Assembly: GCA_900318915.1 (NCBI GenBank) | Contig: ONMI01000010.1 | Coordinates: 1 to 43,383, forward strand | Source: an uncultured Prevotellaceae bacterium | GTDB taxonomy: Bacteria > Bacteroidota > Bacteroidia > Bacteroidales > Bacteroidaceae | Direction: 5' to 3' | DNA: 43,383 bases | Shown here: positions 35,293-42,959 of the stretch, one piece after another | Layout: each line of letters starts with the position of its first letter | How positions within the stretch are numbered: position 1 is the stretch's first letter | Position numbers and translations under genes: made by a program | The notes under the pieces: generated by a model | Told to the model about the DNA's origin: nothing | The model's database searches: none | The model's input: the letters and a program-made list of their open reading frames with translations, nothing else

Positions 35293-37128
35293 ATGAAAAA
35301 AGCCTATACAGCCCTTTGCATCGCCCTGCTGCTGGCCGTGCAGCCCATCGGGGCGCAGTCCTATCAGTCGACCGTGTGCCATGACGACGGCACCGTGACC
35401 TTCCGCTACAAAAACGACCAGGCCCGCGAGGTGCTCGTCGATGTGCAGTTTGCCGGCCGGCATGCCATGCAGCGCGATGCCGCCGGACTGTGGAGCGTCA
35501 CTCTGGGACCTGCCGCACCCGACCTCTATCCTTACTGCTTCATCGTCGACGGAGTGAGCATCATGGACCCGCAGTGCGACGGCTACTTCCCCAACGAGGG
35601 GTTCAAGAACAGTCTGCTCAGCATACCCAGCCCCACGGGTCCGCTGCTGCACGACGACCAGGCACCGCGCCACGGCACAGTGGAGTACCTGCACTACTAC
35701 TCGAAGAGCCTCGGCGCCACCAACAACGCCGTGGTCTATCTGCCGCCCGGCTACGGGCTGCCCGGCAATGAGAAGCGCTATCCCGTGTTCTACCTCATCA
35801 GCGGCACCACCGACACCGACGAGGTGTACTACAAGGTGGGGCGGGTGAACTACATCCTCGACAACCTGCTGGCCGAGAGAGCCGCACAGGAGATGATTGT
35901 GGTGCTGCCTTACGGCAATCCCTACAAACTGCTCCCCGTGCAGCCCGAGATAGCCGGCGTGCCGCAGACGCAGTTCGGCAACGATGTGTTCAGCCTCGAC
36001 CTGCTCAACGACCTCATGCCCCTCATCGAGCGTCAGTACCGCACCATCGCCGACCGCGACCACCGCGCCATAGGCGGTTTCTCCAGAGGCGGCAATCAGG
36101 CGCTGATGAACGGACTGAGCCACCTGGACCGTTTCTCCTATCTCTGCTCCTACAGCTCGTTCACCACGACCGACCTGCCTGCCGTCTATGACCATGCCGA
36201 CGAGACCAACAGCAAGATTCATCTGTTCTGGCTGGGAGTGGGCACCGACGACTTCCTCTACGGCACAGCCCGCGACTACATGGAGTTTCTCGACAAGAAG
36301 GGCATACGCTCCGTGAAGGAGTTCACCCACGATAAGTTCGGACACACCTGGATGAACGCCCGCTACTTCCTCGACAAGACCTTGCGTCTGCTCTTCAACG
36401 AGAAGGCTTCCGCCGAGGCCATGCGCCACGGGCAACCGGCACTGGCCGCCACCGGAAAGGAACAGCAGTTCACCCCGGGGGTGATGGCGCGCCTCTTCCC
36501 CAAGCCCATCATCTCGCCCGAATACACCGCAAGCGGCATCATCTTCCGCTTCAAGGCACCCGATGCCAGGGAGGTGCTGCTCAGCTCGGAACTGACCGCC
36601 CGGCCCCTGGCCATGCAGAAAGACACCGACGGGGTGTGGACCCTCTCTCTCGACGGGCACAAAGACCGGCCCTTCACCTACTGCTTCGTGGTGGACGGCA
36701 CACCCGTGGCCGACCCCAACAACATGTATCTGTCGCCCGCCAAGGGCTTCAAGCCCAGCATTGCCTTCCACACGGCCAGCCGCTACCACTTCGCCTCGAT
36801 GGGCGATGAGGTAAGGCACGGCACCGTGAGCTACGACCTGCAGAACGGCGAGGCCTGGTACCGGCCAGCAGCCGGCAACGACCACACACCCGTTATCCTA
36901 CTGGTGCCTGGCCGTGACGACACCCTGGAGAGTTGGTTCAAAGTGGGCGGTGCCGACGCACTGGCCGACCGCCTCATCGCCGAGGGCAAGGTGCGCCCCT
37001 GCCGTCTGACCTCCAGCACAAGGTCACCGATGGGCAGCACCGCTGTACACACGCTGAAAGCCGACGACTACCCGACATGGGCCGAACGGCAGGCTGCCCT
37101 CGAAAAACTGCTGCTGAACCTGAAATAG
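35293..37128 (+). CDS. Secreted carbohydrate esterase (CE1/feruloyl-esterase type) with a truncated second unit
   Basis: 611 residues from the ATG at 35293 (MKKAYTALCIALLLAVQPIGA signal peptide); an ATG at 35278 is also possible. Unit 1: an immunoglobulin-like, CBM48-related N-terminal domain (about 25-110, FRYKNDQAREVLVDVQFAG), then an alpha/beta-hydrolase esterase domain (about 120-370) with nucleophile Ser264 in GGFSRGGNQAL and a candidate His351 in KFGHTWMNARYFL. Unit 2 repeats the plan: a second such Ig-like domain (about 405-495, FRFKAPDAREVLLSSELTA) then the beginning of a second esterase domain (GTVSYDL, VILLVPGRDDTLESWFKVGG) that stops after about 70 residues, before any nucleophile. 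The protein thus has one complete catalytic centre. Such enzymes release ferulic or acetyl groups from xylan. GH3 follows after 27 nt. Confidence 0.88.
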   Translation: MKKAYTALCIALLLAVQPIGAQSYQSTVCHDDGTVTFRYKNDQAREVLVDVQFAGRHAMQRDAAGLWSVTLGPAAPDLYPYCFIVDGVSIMDPQCDGYFPNEGFKNSLLSIPSPTGPLLHDDQAPRHGTVEYLHYYSKSLGATNNAVVYLPPGYGLPGNEKRYPVFYLISGTTDTDEVYYKVGRVNYILDNLLAERAAQEMIVVLPYGNPYKLLPVQPEIAGVPQTQFGNDVFSLDLLNDLMPLIERQYRTIADRDHRAIGGFSRGGNQALMNGLSHLDRFSYLCSYSSFTTTDLPAVYDHADETNSKIHLFWLGVGTDDFLYGTARDYMEFLDKKGIRSVKEFTHDKFGHTWMNARYFLDKTLRLLFNEKASAEAMRHGQPALAATGKEQQFTPGVMARLFPKPIISPEYTASGIIFRFKAPDAREVLLSSELTARPLAMQKDTDGVWTLSLDGHKDRPFTYCFVVDGTPVADPNNMYLSPAKGFKPSIAFHTASRYHFASMGDEVRHGTVSYDLQNGEAWYRPAAGNDHTPVILLVPGRDDTLESWFKVGGADALADRLIAEGKVRPCRLTSSTRSPMGSTAVHTLKADDYPTWAERQAALEKLLLNLK

Positions 37129-37155
37129 GAAACCTGACATAAAGCGAGTGTTATC

Positions 37156-40086
37156 ATGAAACAAACCTTTTCCGCCTGTATATCCGGTCTCTGCCTGATG
37201 GTGCTGCTGCCGCTCAGCGCAGCCGCCAAGGGCAACATCGTGTTCGACACCTATGAGTGGGACTTCGGCACACTCAGTGCCCTGCGGGGAGCCGTATGTC
37301 ACAATTTCACCTTGACCAACCACACCGACCATGCCGTACGCATAGGCCGCGACATACCCAGCTGCGAGTGTGTGCAGGCCCTCTACCCCACCGAACCCAT
37401 CGCTCCGGGCCAGACGGCCCAGGTGATGGTGGTGATGGACCCCACCCATGCGCTCGGCAACACCTACCGCCATGTGGAGATCCTCGACACCGAGGGAAAG
37501 ACGCTCGGCGCACTGAGCGTAAAAGCCGTGGTGAACGACACACCCGCACAAGGCAAATACCCCTTCCAGGACCCTTCCCTCTCGAATGAGGAGCGGGTGG
37601 AGAACCTGCTATCCCTGCTCACCCCGGAAGAGAAAGTGGGACTGATGATGAACAAGTCGGTGTCGGTTGACCGACTCGGCATCCCTTCCTACAACTGGTG
37701 GAGCGAGGCCTGCCACGGGGTGCGCCAGGGCGGTTATACCGTCTATCCGCAACCCATCGGCATGGCGGCCGCCTTCGACGCACAGATGGTGTACGATGTG
37801 TTCAGCACCGTGTCGGACGAGGCACGGGCCAACTGGAACCGCTCCGACCACAACCAGTTTGGCGTGCCTATGGGCACCATCTACTACCCCGGCAACCCCG
37901 AACTCACCTTCTGGTGCCCCAATGTGAACATCTTCCGCGACCCGCGCTGGGGACGCGGACAGGAGACCTGCGGCGAGGACCCCTACCTCAATGCCGTGCT
38001 GGGCGTGCAGACCGTGCTGGGCATGCAAGGCAATGACAGCCGCTATTACAAGACGCATGCCTGTGCCAAGCACTATGCCGTGCACAGCGGTCCGGAACCC
38101 CTGCGCCACACCTACAACGCTTCGGTGTCGATGCGCGACCTCTGGGAGACCTACCTGCCGGCCTTCAAGGCGCTGGTGAAGAAAGGCAATGTGCGCGAGG
38201 TGATGTGCGCCTACAACCGCTATGAAGGAAAGCCCTGCTGCACCAGCGACCGGCTGCTCGTAGACATCCTGCGCCGCAAGTGGGGCTACGACGGTATCGT
38301 GGTGACCGACTGCGACGCCATCAACAACTTCTACACCAAGGGACAGCACGAGACACACCCCGACGCTCTCTCGGCATCGGTCGACGCCGTGCTCAACGGC
38401 ACAGACCTGGAGTGCGGCAAGGTGTTCATGGTGCTCACCGAGGCGCTGAAAAAGGGGCTGATAAGTGAGGAGACACTCGACGGTCACCTGCGCCGGACGC
38501 TCATGGGACGCTTCGAACTGGGCATGTTCGACCCCGCCGACAGGAGTCCGTGGGCCTCGTTGGGCGAGGACGTAATCAGCAGCGAGGGCCACAACGCACT
38601 GGCTGTGGAGGCCGCACGCAAGTCGATGGTGCTGCTGCACAACAACGGCGTGCTGCCACTCTCCTCACAGCTGCGCACACTGATGGTGGTGGGACCCAAT
38701 GCCGACGATGCCGCCATGCTCAACGGCAACTACGGCGGCACCCCCACCCAGGCACATACCCACTCACTGCTCGACGGACTGAAAGCGGCCCTACCCCACA
38801 CCCGCATCATCTACCACAAGGCCTGCGAGCTGACCGACGAATACAACACGCTGCCGCATCTGCAGGACTTCAACGACGGCAAAGGCATGCTGGTGGAATT
38901 CTACAACAACAAGCAACTGAGCGGGGAGCCTGCAAAGACCGGCTACTACAAAGAACTCAGCTTCTCCACCTTCGGGGCATGGGGATTTGCCGAGGGCGTA
39001 GACAATGACAACCTCTCCGTTCGGCTTTCCGGCCAGTTCAAGGCCTCCTTCAGCGGCGAACTGAAATACACCGTGACGACCGACAACGGTTATGTGCTGC
39101 GGGTGAACGGTGCCGTGGTGGAGGAGGCACAGCCTTCGCAGCGGCGCGGCGGCTTCTTCAACCGGCAGGTGGAATACAAGTCGATTCCCGTGGTGGAGGG
39201 ACAGACCTACGACATCACCGTGGAGTACCGACGCGGTAACGGCAACTTCGCCCTGCTGCGCGCCGACTTCTGCGAGCGCCACCTGGCCGACTTCACCCAG
39301 TTGGCCGAAGAGGCCCGGCAGGCCGACGCCATCATCGTGATAGGCGGCATATCCGCCCAACTGGAGGGCGAGGGCGGCGACAAGGCCGATATCGAACTGC
39401 CCAAGGTGCAGCAGCGTCTGGTCAGGGCCATGCATGCCACCGGACGGCCTGTGGTGCTGGTCAACTGCTCCGGCTCGGCCATCGCTTTCGGCAGCATAGA
39501 GGGACAATATGATGCTCTGGTGCAGGCCTGGTATGCCGGACAGGGCGGCAGTGAGGCACTGGCCGACGTGCTCCTGGGCCGTTACAACCCGAGCGGCAAA
39601 TTGCCCGTGACCTTCTACGCCTCAAACAACGACCTGCCCGACTTCCTCGACTACAGCATGGAGGGCCGCACCTACCGCTACTTCCGGGGCACACCGCTCT
39701 ACGCCTTCGGCTACGGCCTGTCGTACACCCGCTTTGCCTATGGCAAGGGCAAGCTATCGCGCAAGAGCATGCGCACCGACGGCAGCGTGACCCTGACCGT
39801 GCCGGTGACCAACACCGGCGGGCGCGAGGGCGACGAGATTGTGCAGGTATATGTCAAGGCGCTCGACTATCCCGAGGCTCCCATCAAGGACCTGAGGGGC
39901 TTCCAGCGGATCCACCTGAAGGCTGGCGAGACCGCCAAAGCGGTCATCACCCTCACCGGCGAGTCGTTCGAATACTATGACCCCAGCATCGACGAACTGT
40001 CGCCCCGCAAAGGCCGATACCAGATTCTCTACGGCAGCTCATCGCGCGAGAGCGACCTGCAGCGCCTCGACTTCGTTGTGAAATAA
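37156..40086 (+). CDS. GH3 glycosidase (beta-xylosidase type) with N-terminal DUF1573 and internal PA14 domain
   Basis: 976 residues. Order: signal peptide (about 1-25); a DUF1573 beta-sandwich (about 27-125, YEWDFGTLSALRGAVCHNFT, RDIPSCECVQALYPTEPIAPG); the GH3 N-domain (about 135-450) with YNWWSEACHGVRQGG, typical of xylosidase-like members, NIFRDPRWGRGQETCGEDP, KHYAVHSGPEP and the nucleophile Asp385 in IVVTDCDAINN; the GH3 C-domain split by a PA14 module (about 577-709); and a C-terminal fibronectin-III-like domain (about 870-960, EGDEIVQVYVK). It releases terminal sugars, probably xylose or glucose, from oligosaccharides in the periplasm or at the surface. PA14-containing GH3 xylosidases are known from Prevotella; the DUF1573 fusion is unusual. 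Cotranscribed with the esterase upstream (27 nt). Confidence 0.92.
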   Translation: MKQTFSACISGLCLMVLLPLSAAAKGNIVFDTYEWDFGTLSALRGAVCHNFTLTNHTDHAVRIGRDIPSCECVQALYPTEPIAPGQTAQVMVVMDPTHALGNTYRHVEILDTEGKTLGALSVKAVVNDTPAQGKYPFQDPSLSNEERVENLLSLLTPEEKVGLMMNKSVSVDRLGIPSYNWWSEACHGVRQGGYTVYPQPIGMAAAFDAQMVYDVFSTVSDEARANWNRSDHNQFGVPMGTIYYPGNPELTFWCPNVNIFRDPRWGRGQETCGEDPYLNAVLGVQTVLGMQGNDSRYYKTHACAKHYAVHSGPEPLRHTYNASVSMRDLWETYLPAFKALVKKGNVREVMCAYNRYEGKPCCTSDRLLVDILRRKWGYDGIVVTDCDAINNFYTKGQHETHPDALSASVDAVLNGTDLECGKVFMVLTEALKKGLISEETLDGHLRRTLMGRFELGMFDPADRSPWASLGEDVISSEGHNALAVEAARKSMVLLHNNGVLPLSSQLRTLMVVGPNADDAAMLNGNYGGTPTQAHTHSLLDGLKAALPHTRIIYHKACELTDEYNTLPHLQDFNDGKGMLVEFYNNKQLSGEPAKTGYYKELSFSTFGAWGFAEGVDNDNLSVRLSGQFKASFSGELKYTVTTDNGYVLRVNGAVVEEAQPSQRRGGFFNRQVEYKSIPVVEGQTYDITVEYRRGNGNFALLRADFCERHLADFTQLAEEARQADAIIVIGGISAQLEGEGGDKADIELPKVQQRLVRAMHATGRPVVLVNCSGSAIAFGSIEGQYDALVQAWYAGQGGSEALADVLLGRYNPSGKLPVTFYASNNDLPDFLDYSMEGRTYRYFRGTPLYAFGYGLSYTRFAYGKGKLSRKSMRTDGSVTLTVPVTNTGGREGDEIVQVYVKALDYPEAPIKDLRGFQRIHLKAGETAKAVITLTGESFEYYDPSIDELSPRKGRYQILYGSSSRESDLQRLDFVVK

Positions 40087-40111
40087 GACGGCTGCGCTTT
40101 ATCGTATAGTT

Positions 40112-40145
40112 ATTGGGGTTGTGTTCTCGAGGACACAGCCCCAAT
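40112..40145 (+). terminator. Terminator-like hairpin after the GH3 gene
   Basis: A 13-bp stem with one G-T pair (40112-40124 with 40133-40145) and an 8-nt loop lies 26 nt past the stop. It is followed by ATTATAAATT rather than a clean T-run, so termination may be partial. Confidence 0.6.
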
Positions 40146-40213
40146 ATTATAAATTGAGATGCCAGTCTTGAAAACTATTTGGCCCATCATGCCTAATTCT
40201 CAAATATTTATTG

Positions 40214-40221
40214 TAATTTTG
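40214..40221 (+). promoter_or_regulatory. Bacteroidetes -7 box (TAATTTTG) for the pectate lyase gene
   Basis: Perfect TAnnTTTG match 64 nt before the ATG at 40286, giving the enzyme its own promoter separate from the esterase-GH3 unit. Confidence 0.75.
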
Positions 40222-40285
40222 CATCGAATATGCGTTGTTGTCTCAACACGCATAAAATCCAATAAAGCCAAAGAACCCCAAAACA

Positions 40286-42040
40286 ATGAAAACAACTACC
40301 AAAAAGTATCTACTATCCATCCTCGTTGCTCTCTGCACACTCTCCGTCACTGCACAGGCACCCGCCTTTCCCGGCGCTGAAGGCCACGGACGTTATGTGA
40401 CCGGCGGACGCGGAGGCAAGGTAATCCACGTGACCAATCTCGACGACAGCGGCCCCGGCTCATTCCGTGCGGCCGTCAACGGCTCTTCGAAGAAAATCAT
40501 CGTCTTCGATGTGGCCGGTGTCATCGCCCTGAAGAGCGACCTCACCATCGGCAACAACACCACCATAGCCGGACAGACGGCTCCCTACCCCGGCATCACG
40601 CTGCGCTACCGCACCGTACGCCCGGGCGCCAACAACATCATCCGTTTCATCCGTATAAGGCGCGGACAGGAAAAGGATGTGAACGACGGAGCCGATGCTA
40701 TCTGGCAGCGCGAGAAAAACGGCATCTTGATAGACCACTGCTCCTTCAGCTGGTGCATCGACGAGGTGGCCTCCTTCTACGACAACAACAACTTCACCAT
40801 GCAGTGGTGCACCATAGCAGAGAGCCTCACCAATGCCGGACACAACAAGGGCGCTCACGGCTACGGCGGCATCTGGGGCGGCAAACTGGCCTCCTTCCAC
40901 CACAACTTCCTGCTCCACATGCAGAACCGCACACCGCGCTTCAACGGTGCCCGCTACCAGTGGAGCGGTTATAAGAACAACTCGGAATACAACACCTATC
41001 ATTGGGACAACTATGTGCAGGCCGAGATTGTGGACTTCCGCAACTGCGTGCTGTACAACTGGGGCACGGGCGGCTGCTACGGCGGCCCCGGCGGCGGATA
41101 CATCAACATGGTGAACAACTACTACAAAGCCGGTCCGGCCACGAAGAACAAGACACGCGTAACACAGGTGACTGTGGGCGCCTCGGGCAACTCCACCCCC
41201 AATGCACTCATCGGCATGACCAGCCGCTACTATATCAACGGCAATTATGTGGCCGCCGCCAGCACCCCCGAGAACTACGACTGGAAGGGTGTGGTGTACG
41301 ACAACGGCACCTTCACCATCGACGGTGAGCGCTACAGCAAGGACAAGAACCACATGTACGGCGACAACGTGGCATACAAGCAGAACTCTGCCGGCGAGGA
41401 CTGTGTGAGCATCAAGGTTGATGAACCCTCGGCCAAGGGCGAAGTGACCACCCATTGCGCTGAGGCCGCCTTCACCCTGGTGACCAGCTATGCCGGTGCC
41501 TCGCTCTACAAAGACAACGTGGACGAGCGCTACTGCAACGAGGCCGTAAACGGCACCGCTACCTATACGGGCTCCGTGACCGGACAGCCGGGCATCATCG
41601 ACCTGGTGGCCGACGTGGAGGGCTACACCGAGGAAAACTTCGGCACCGGTGAGCGGCCCGCCGGATTCGACTCCGACGAAGACGGTATCGCCGACGACTG
41701 GGAGCTGGCCAACGGCCTGAATCCCAACGATGCCAGCGACGCCGCCCTCTACACCATCGACAGCGACCGCCAGTGGTACTGCAACCTGGAGGTTTACCTC
41801 AACTCGCTGGTGGAGCACATCATGCAGGCAGGCAACTGCGACGCCCAGAGCTCCGTCGACGAATACTATCCCGTCTATCAGAAACCGGCTGGCATTTCCT
41901 CGGTGAGCAACAGTCCGGTGAAGAGCATTGAATACTACACCATCGATGGCAAGCGCATCGCACAGCCTACCAAGGGTATCTGCCTGCAACGGCAGACCAT
42001 GGCCGACGGCTCTGTGAAGACTTCGAAGGTGGTGTTTTAG
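40286..42040 (+). CDS. Secreted pectate lyase (PL1-type) with calcium-binding and tail domains
   Basis: 584 residues: signal peptide (MKTTTKKYLLSILVALCTLS, ending near VTAQ), then a right-handed beta-helix lyase starting APAFPGAEGHGRYVTGGRGG, a common entry motif of this group. Inside are IIVFDVAGVIAL, TIAGQTAPYPGITLR, ILIDHCSFSWCIDEVASFYD (about 148-167) and QNRTPRFNGARYQW (about 212-225), whose Arg residues are candidates for the catalytic base. DSDEDGIADDWE (about 461-472) is a calcium-binding thrombospondin-type-3/EF-like loop. The protein ends with a Prevotella tail: SIEYYTIDGKRIAQPTKGIC and then TSKVVF. It cleaves polygalacturonate by beta-elimination, with calcium. The tail resembles T9SS sorting signals. 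The methyltransferase gene starts 12 nt after its stop. Confidence 0.9.
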   Translation: MKTTTKKYLLSILVALCTLSVTAQAPAFPGAEGHGRYVTGGRGGKVIHVTNLDDSGPGSFRAAVNGSSKKIIVFDVAGVIALKSDLTIGNNTTIAGQTAPYPGITLRYRTVRPGANNIIRFIRIRRGQEKDVNDGADAIWQREKNGILIDHCSFSWCIDEVASFYDNNNFTMQWCTIAESLTNAGHNKGAHGYGGIWGGKLASFHHNFLLHMQNRTPRFNGARYQWSGYKNNSEYNTYHWDNYVQAEIVDFRNCVLYNWGTGGCYGGPGGGYINMVNNYYKAGPATKNKTRVTQVTVGASGNSTPNALIGMTSRYYINGNYVAAASTPENYDWKGVVYDNGTFTIDGERYSKDKNHMYGDNVAYKQNSAGEDCVSIKVDEPSAKGEVTTHCAEAAFTLVTSYAGASLYKDNVDERYCNEAVNGTATYTGSVTGQPGIIDLVADVEGYTEENFGTGERPAGFDSDEDGIADDWELANGLNPNDASDAALYTIDSDRQWYCNLEVYLNSLVEHIMQAGNCDAQSSVDEYYPVYQKPAGISSVSNSPVKSIEYYTIDGKRIAQPTKGICLQRQTMADGSVKTSKVVF

Positions 42041-42052
42041 GAGGAGTGTAGA

Positions 42053-42850
42053 GTGCAGAAAATGCTGGGACAAAAGATAACGAGCGCACAGAACCCGAAG
42101 ATAAAACTGCTGCAGGCGCTGCAGAAGAAATCGGCCGAACGGAGAGCACAGGGGCTCTTCGTGGTGGAGGGCGTAAGGGAACTGGAGCACTGCCTGGAAG
42201 CAGGCTACCAGTTGCACGCTGTGTTCCACTGTCCTGACCTGCTCCAGCAACTGCCGGCCGGGGTGAAAGCCCAGCAGTGCGCCTGCTATGAGGTGACAGC
42301 CGACCTCTACGCCAAGATTGCCTACCGCGCCACCACCGAAGGCATCGTGGCCGAAGTGAAAGAGCGACCGCTGGCATTGGAAGACCTCGCACTGAGCGAG
42401 CATCCCCTCATCGTGGTGCTGGAGAGCGTGGAGAAGCCCGGCAACCTGGGAGCCGTGCTGCGCAGCGCCGATGCTGCCCATGCCGATGCTGTGGTGGTGT
42501 GCGACCCGCTCACCGACCTCTACAACCCCAACCTGATACGCAGCTCTATCGGTGCCCTGTTCACCGTGCCCTGCGTGGCCTGCACCTCCGAAGCCTGCAT
42601 CGCTTTTCTCAAAGAGCACGGCATACGCATCCTGACCGCCCAACTGCAAGACTCGCACCTCTACTACGACACCGATATGCGGCAGGGCACCGCCATCGTG
42701 ATGGGCACGGAGTCGACCGGGCTCACCGACAGCTGGCGCAAGGCCGCCGATGCCCACATCCGCATACCCATGCTGGGACGGCTCGACTCGCTCAATGTGT
42801 CGGTGAGTGCCGCCATCCTACTCTTCGAGGCCGTGAGGCAGAGAAACTGA
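42053..42850 (+). CDS. SpoU/TrmH-class RNA 2'-O-methyltransferase
   Basis: 265 residues from a GTG at 42053, which has a purine-rich GGAGGAG 7 nt upstream, rare in this phylum; an ATG at 42062 is an alternative. The N-terminal substrate-binding domain (about 8-100, ITSAQNPKIKLLQALQKKSAER, then RAQGLFVVEGVRELEH) precedes the knotted SPOUT domain with motif 1 EKPGNLGAVLRSADAAHADA (about 125-144), motif 2 IVMGTESTGLTD and motif 3 IRIPMLGRLDSLNVSVSAAI (about 240-259). It methylates ribose 2'-OH in rRNA or tRNA with S-adenosylmethionine; the target nucleotide is unknown. It lies 12 nt behind the pectate lyase gene, so read-through from there is likely. Confidence 0.92.
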   Translation: MQKMLGQKITSAQNPKIKLLQALQKKSAERRAQGLFVVEGVRELEHCLEAGYQLHAVFHCPDLLQQLPAGVKAQQCACYEVTADLYAKIAYRATTEGIVAEVKERPLALEDLALSEHPLIVVLESVEKPGNLGAVLRSADAAHADAVVVCDPLTDLYNPNLIRSSIGALFTVPCVACTSEACIAFLKEHGIRILTAQLQDSHLYYDTDMRQGTAIVMGTESTGLTDSWRKAADAHIRIPMLGRLDSLNVSVSAAILLFEAVRQRN

Positions 42851-42890
42851 CATCATCACATCATTATTATATTATTGTGCCCAACTATAG

Positions 42891-42927
42891 GGCGAGGGCC
42901 TGCAGCATCGCGTTGCAGGCCCTCGCC
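42891..42927. other. Long perfect GC-rich hairpin between convergent genes
   Basis: A perfect 14-bp stem (42891-42904 with 42914-42927, GGCGAGGGCCTGCA arm) with a 9-nt loop, between the convergent methyltransferase gene and the secreted-protein gene. No T-run follows on either strand, so it is not a textbook intrinsic terminator, although position suggests it ends or shields both transcripts. Confidence 0.7.
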
Positions 42928-42959
42928 ATTATGGAATATGAAAATGGTGTGCGTACGGA

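Noticed and set aside
34795-36885. 696-residue minus-strand open frame across the helicase start and the esterase
   Set aside because: Runs antisense through the esterase and out of frame into the helicase; it is a concatenation of shadows through the intergenic region.
40460-42757. 765-residue minus-strand open frame across pectate lyase and methyltransferase
   Set aside because: Antisense shadow of two genes with clear families; no recognisable motif of its own.
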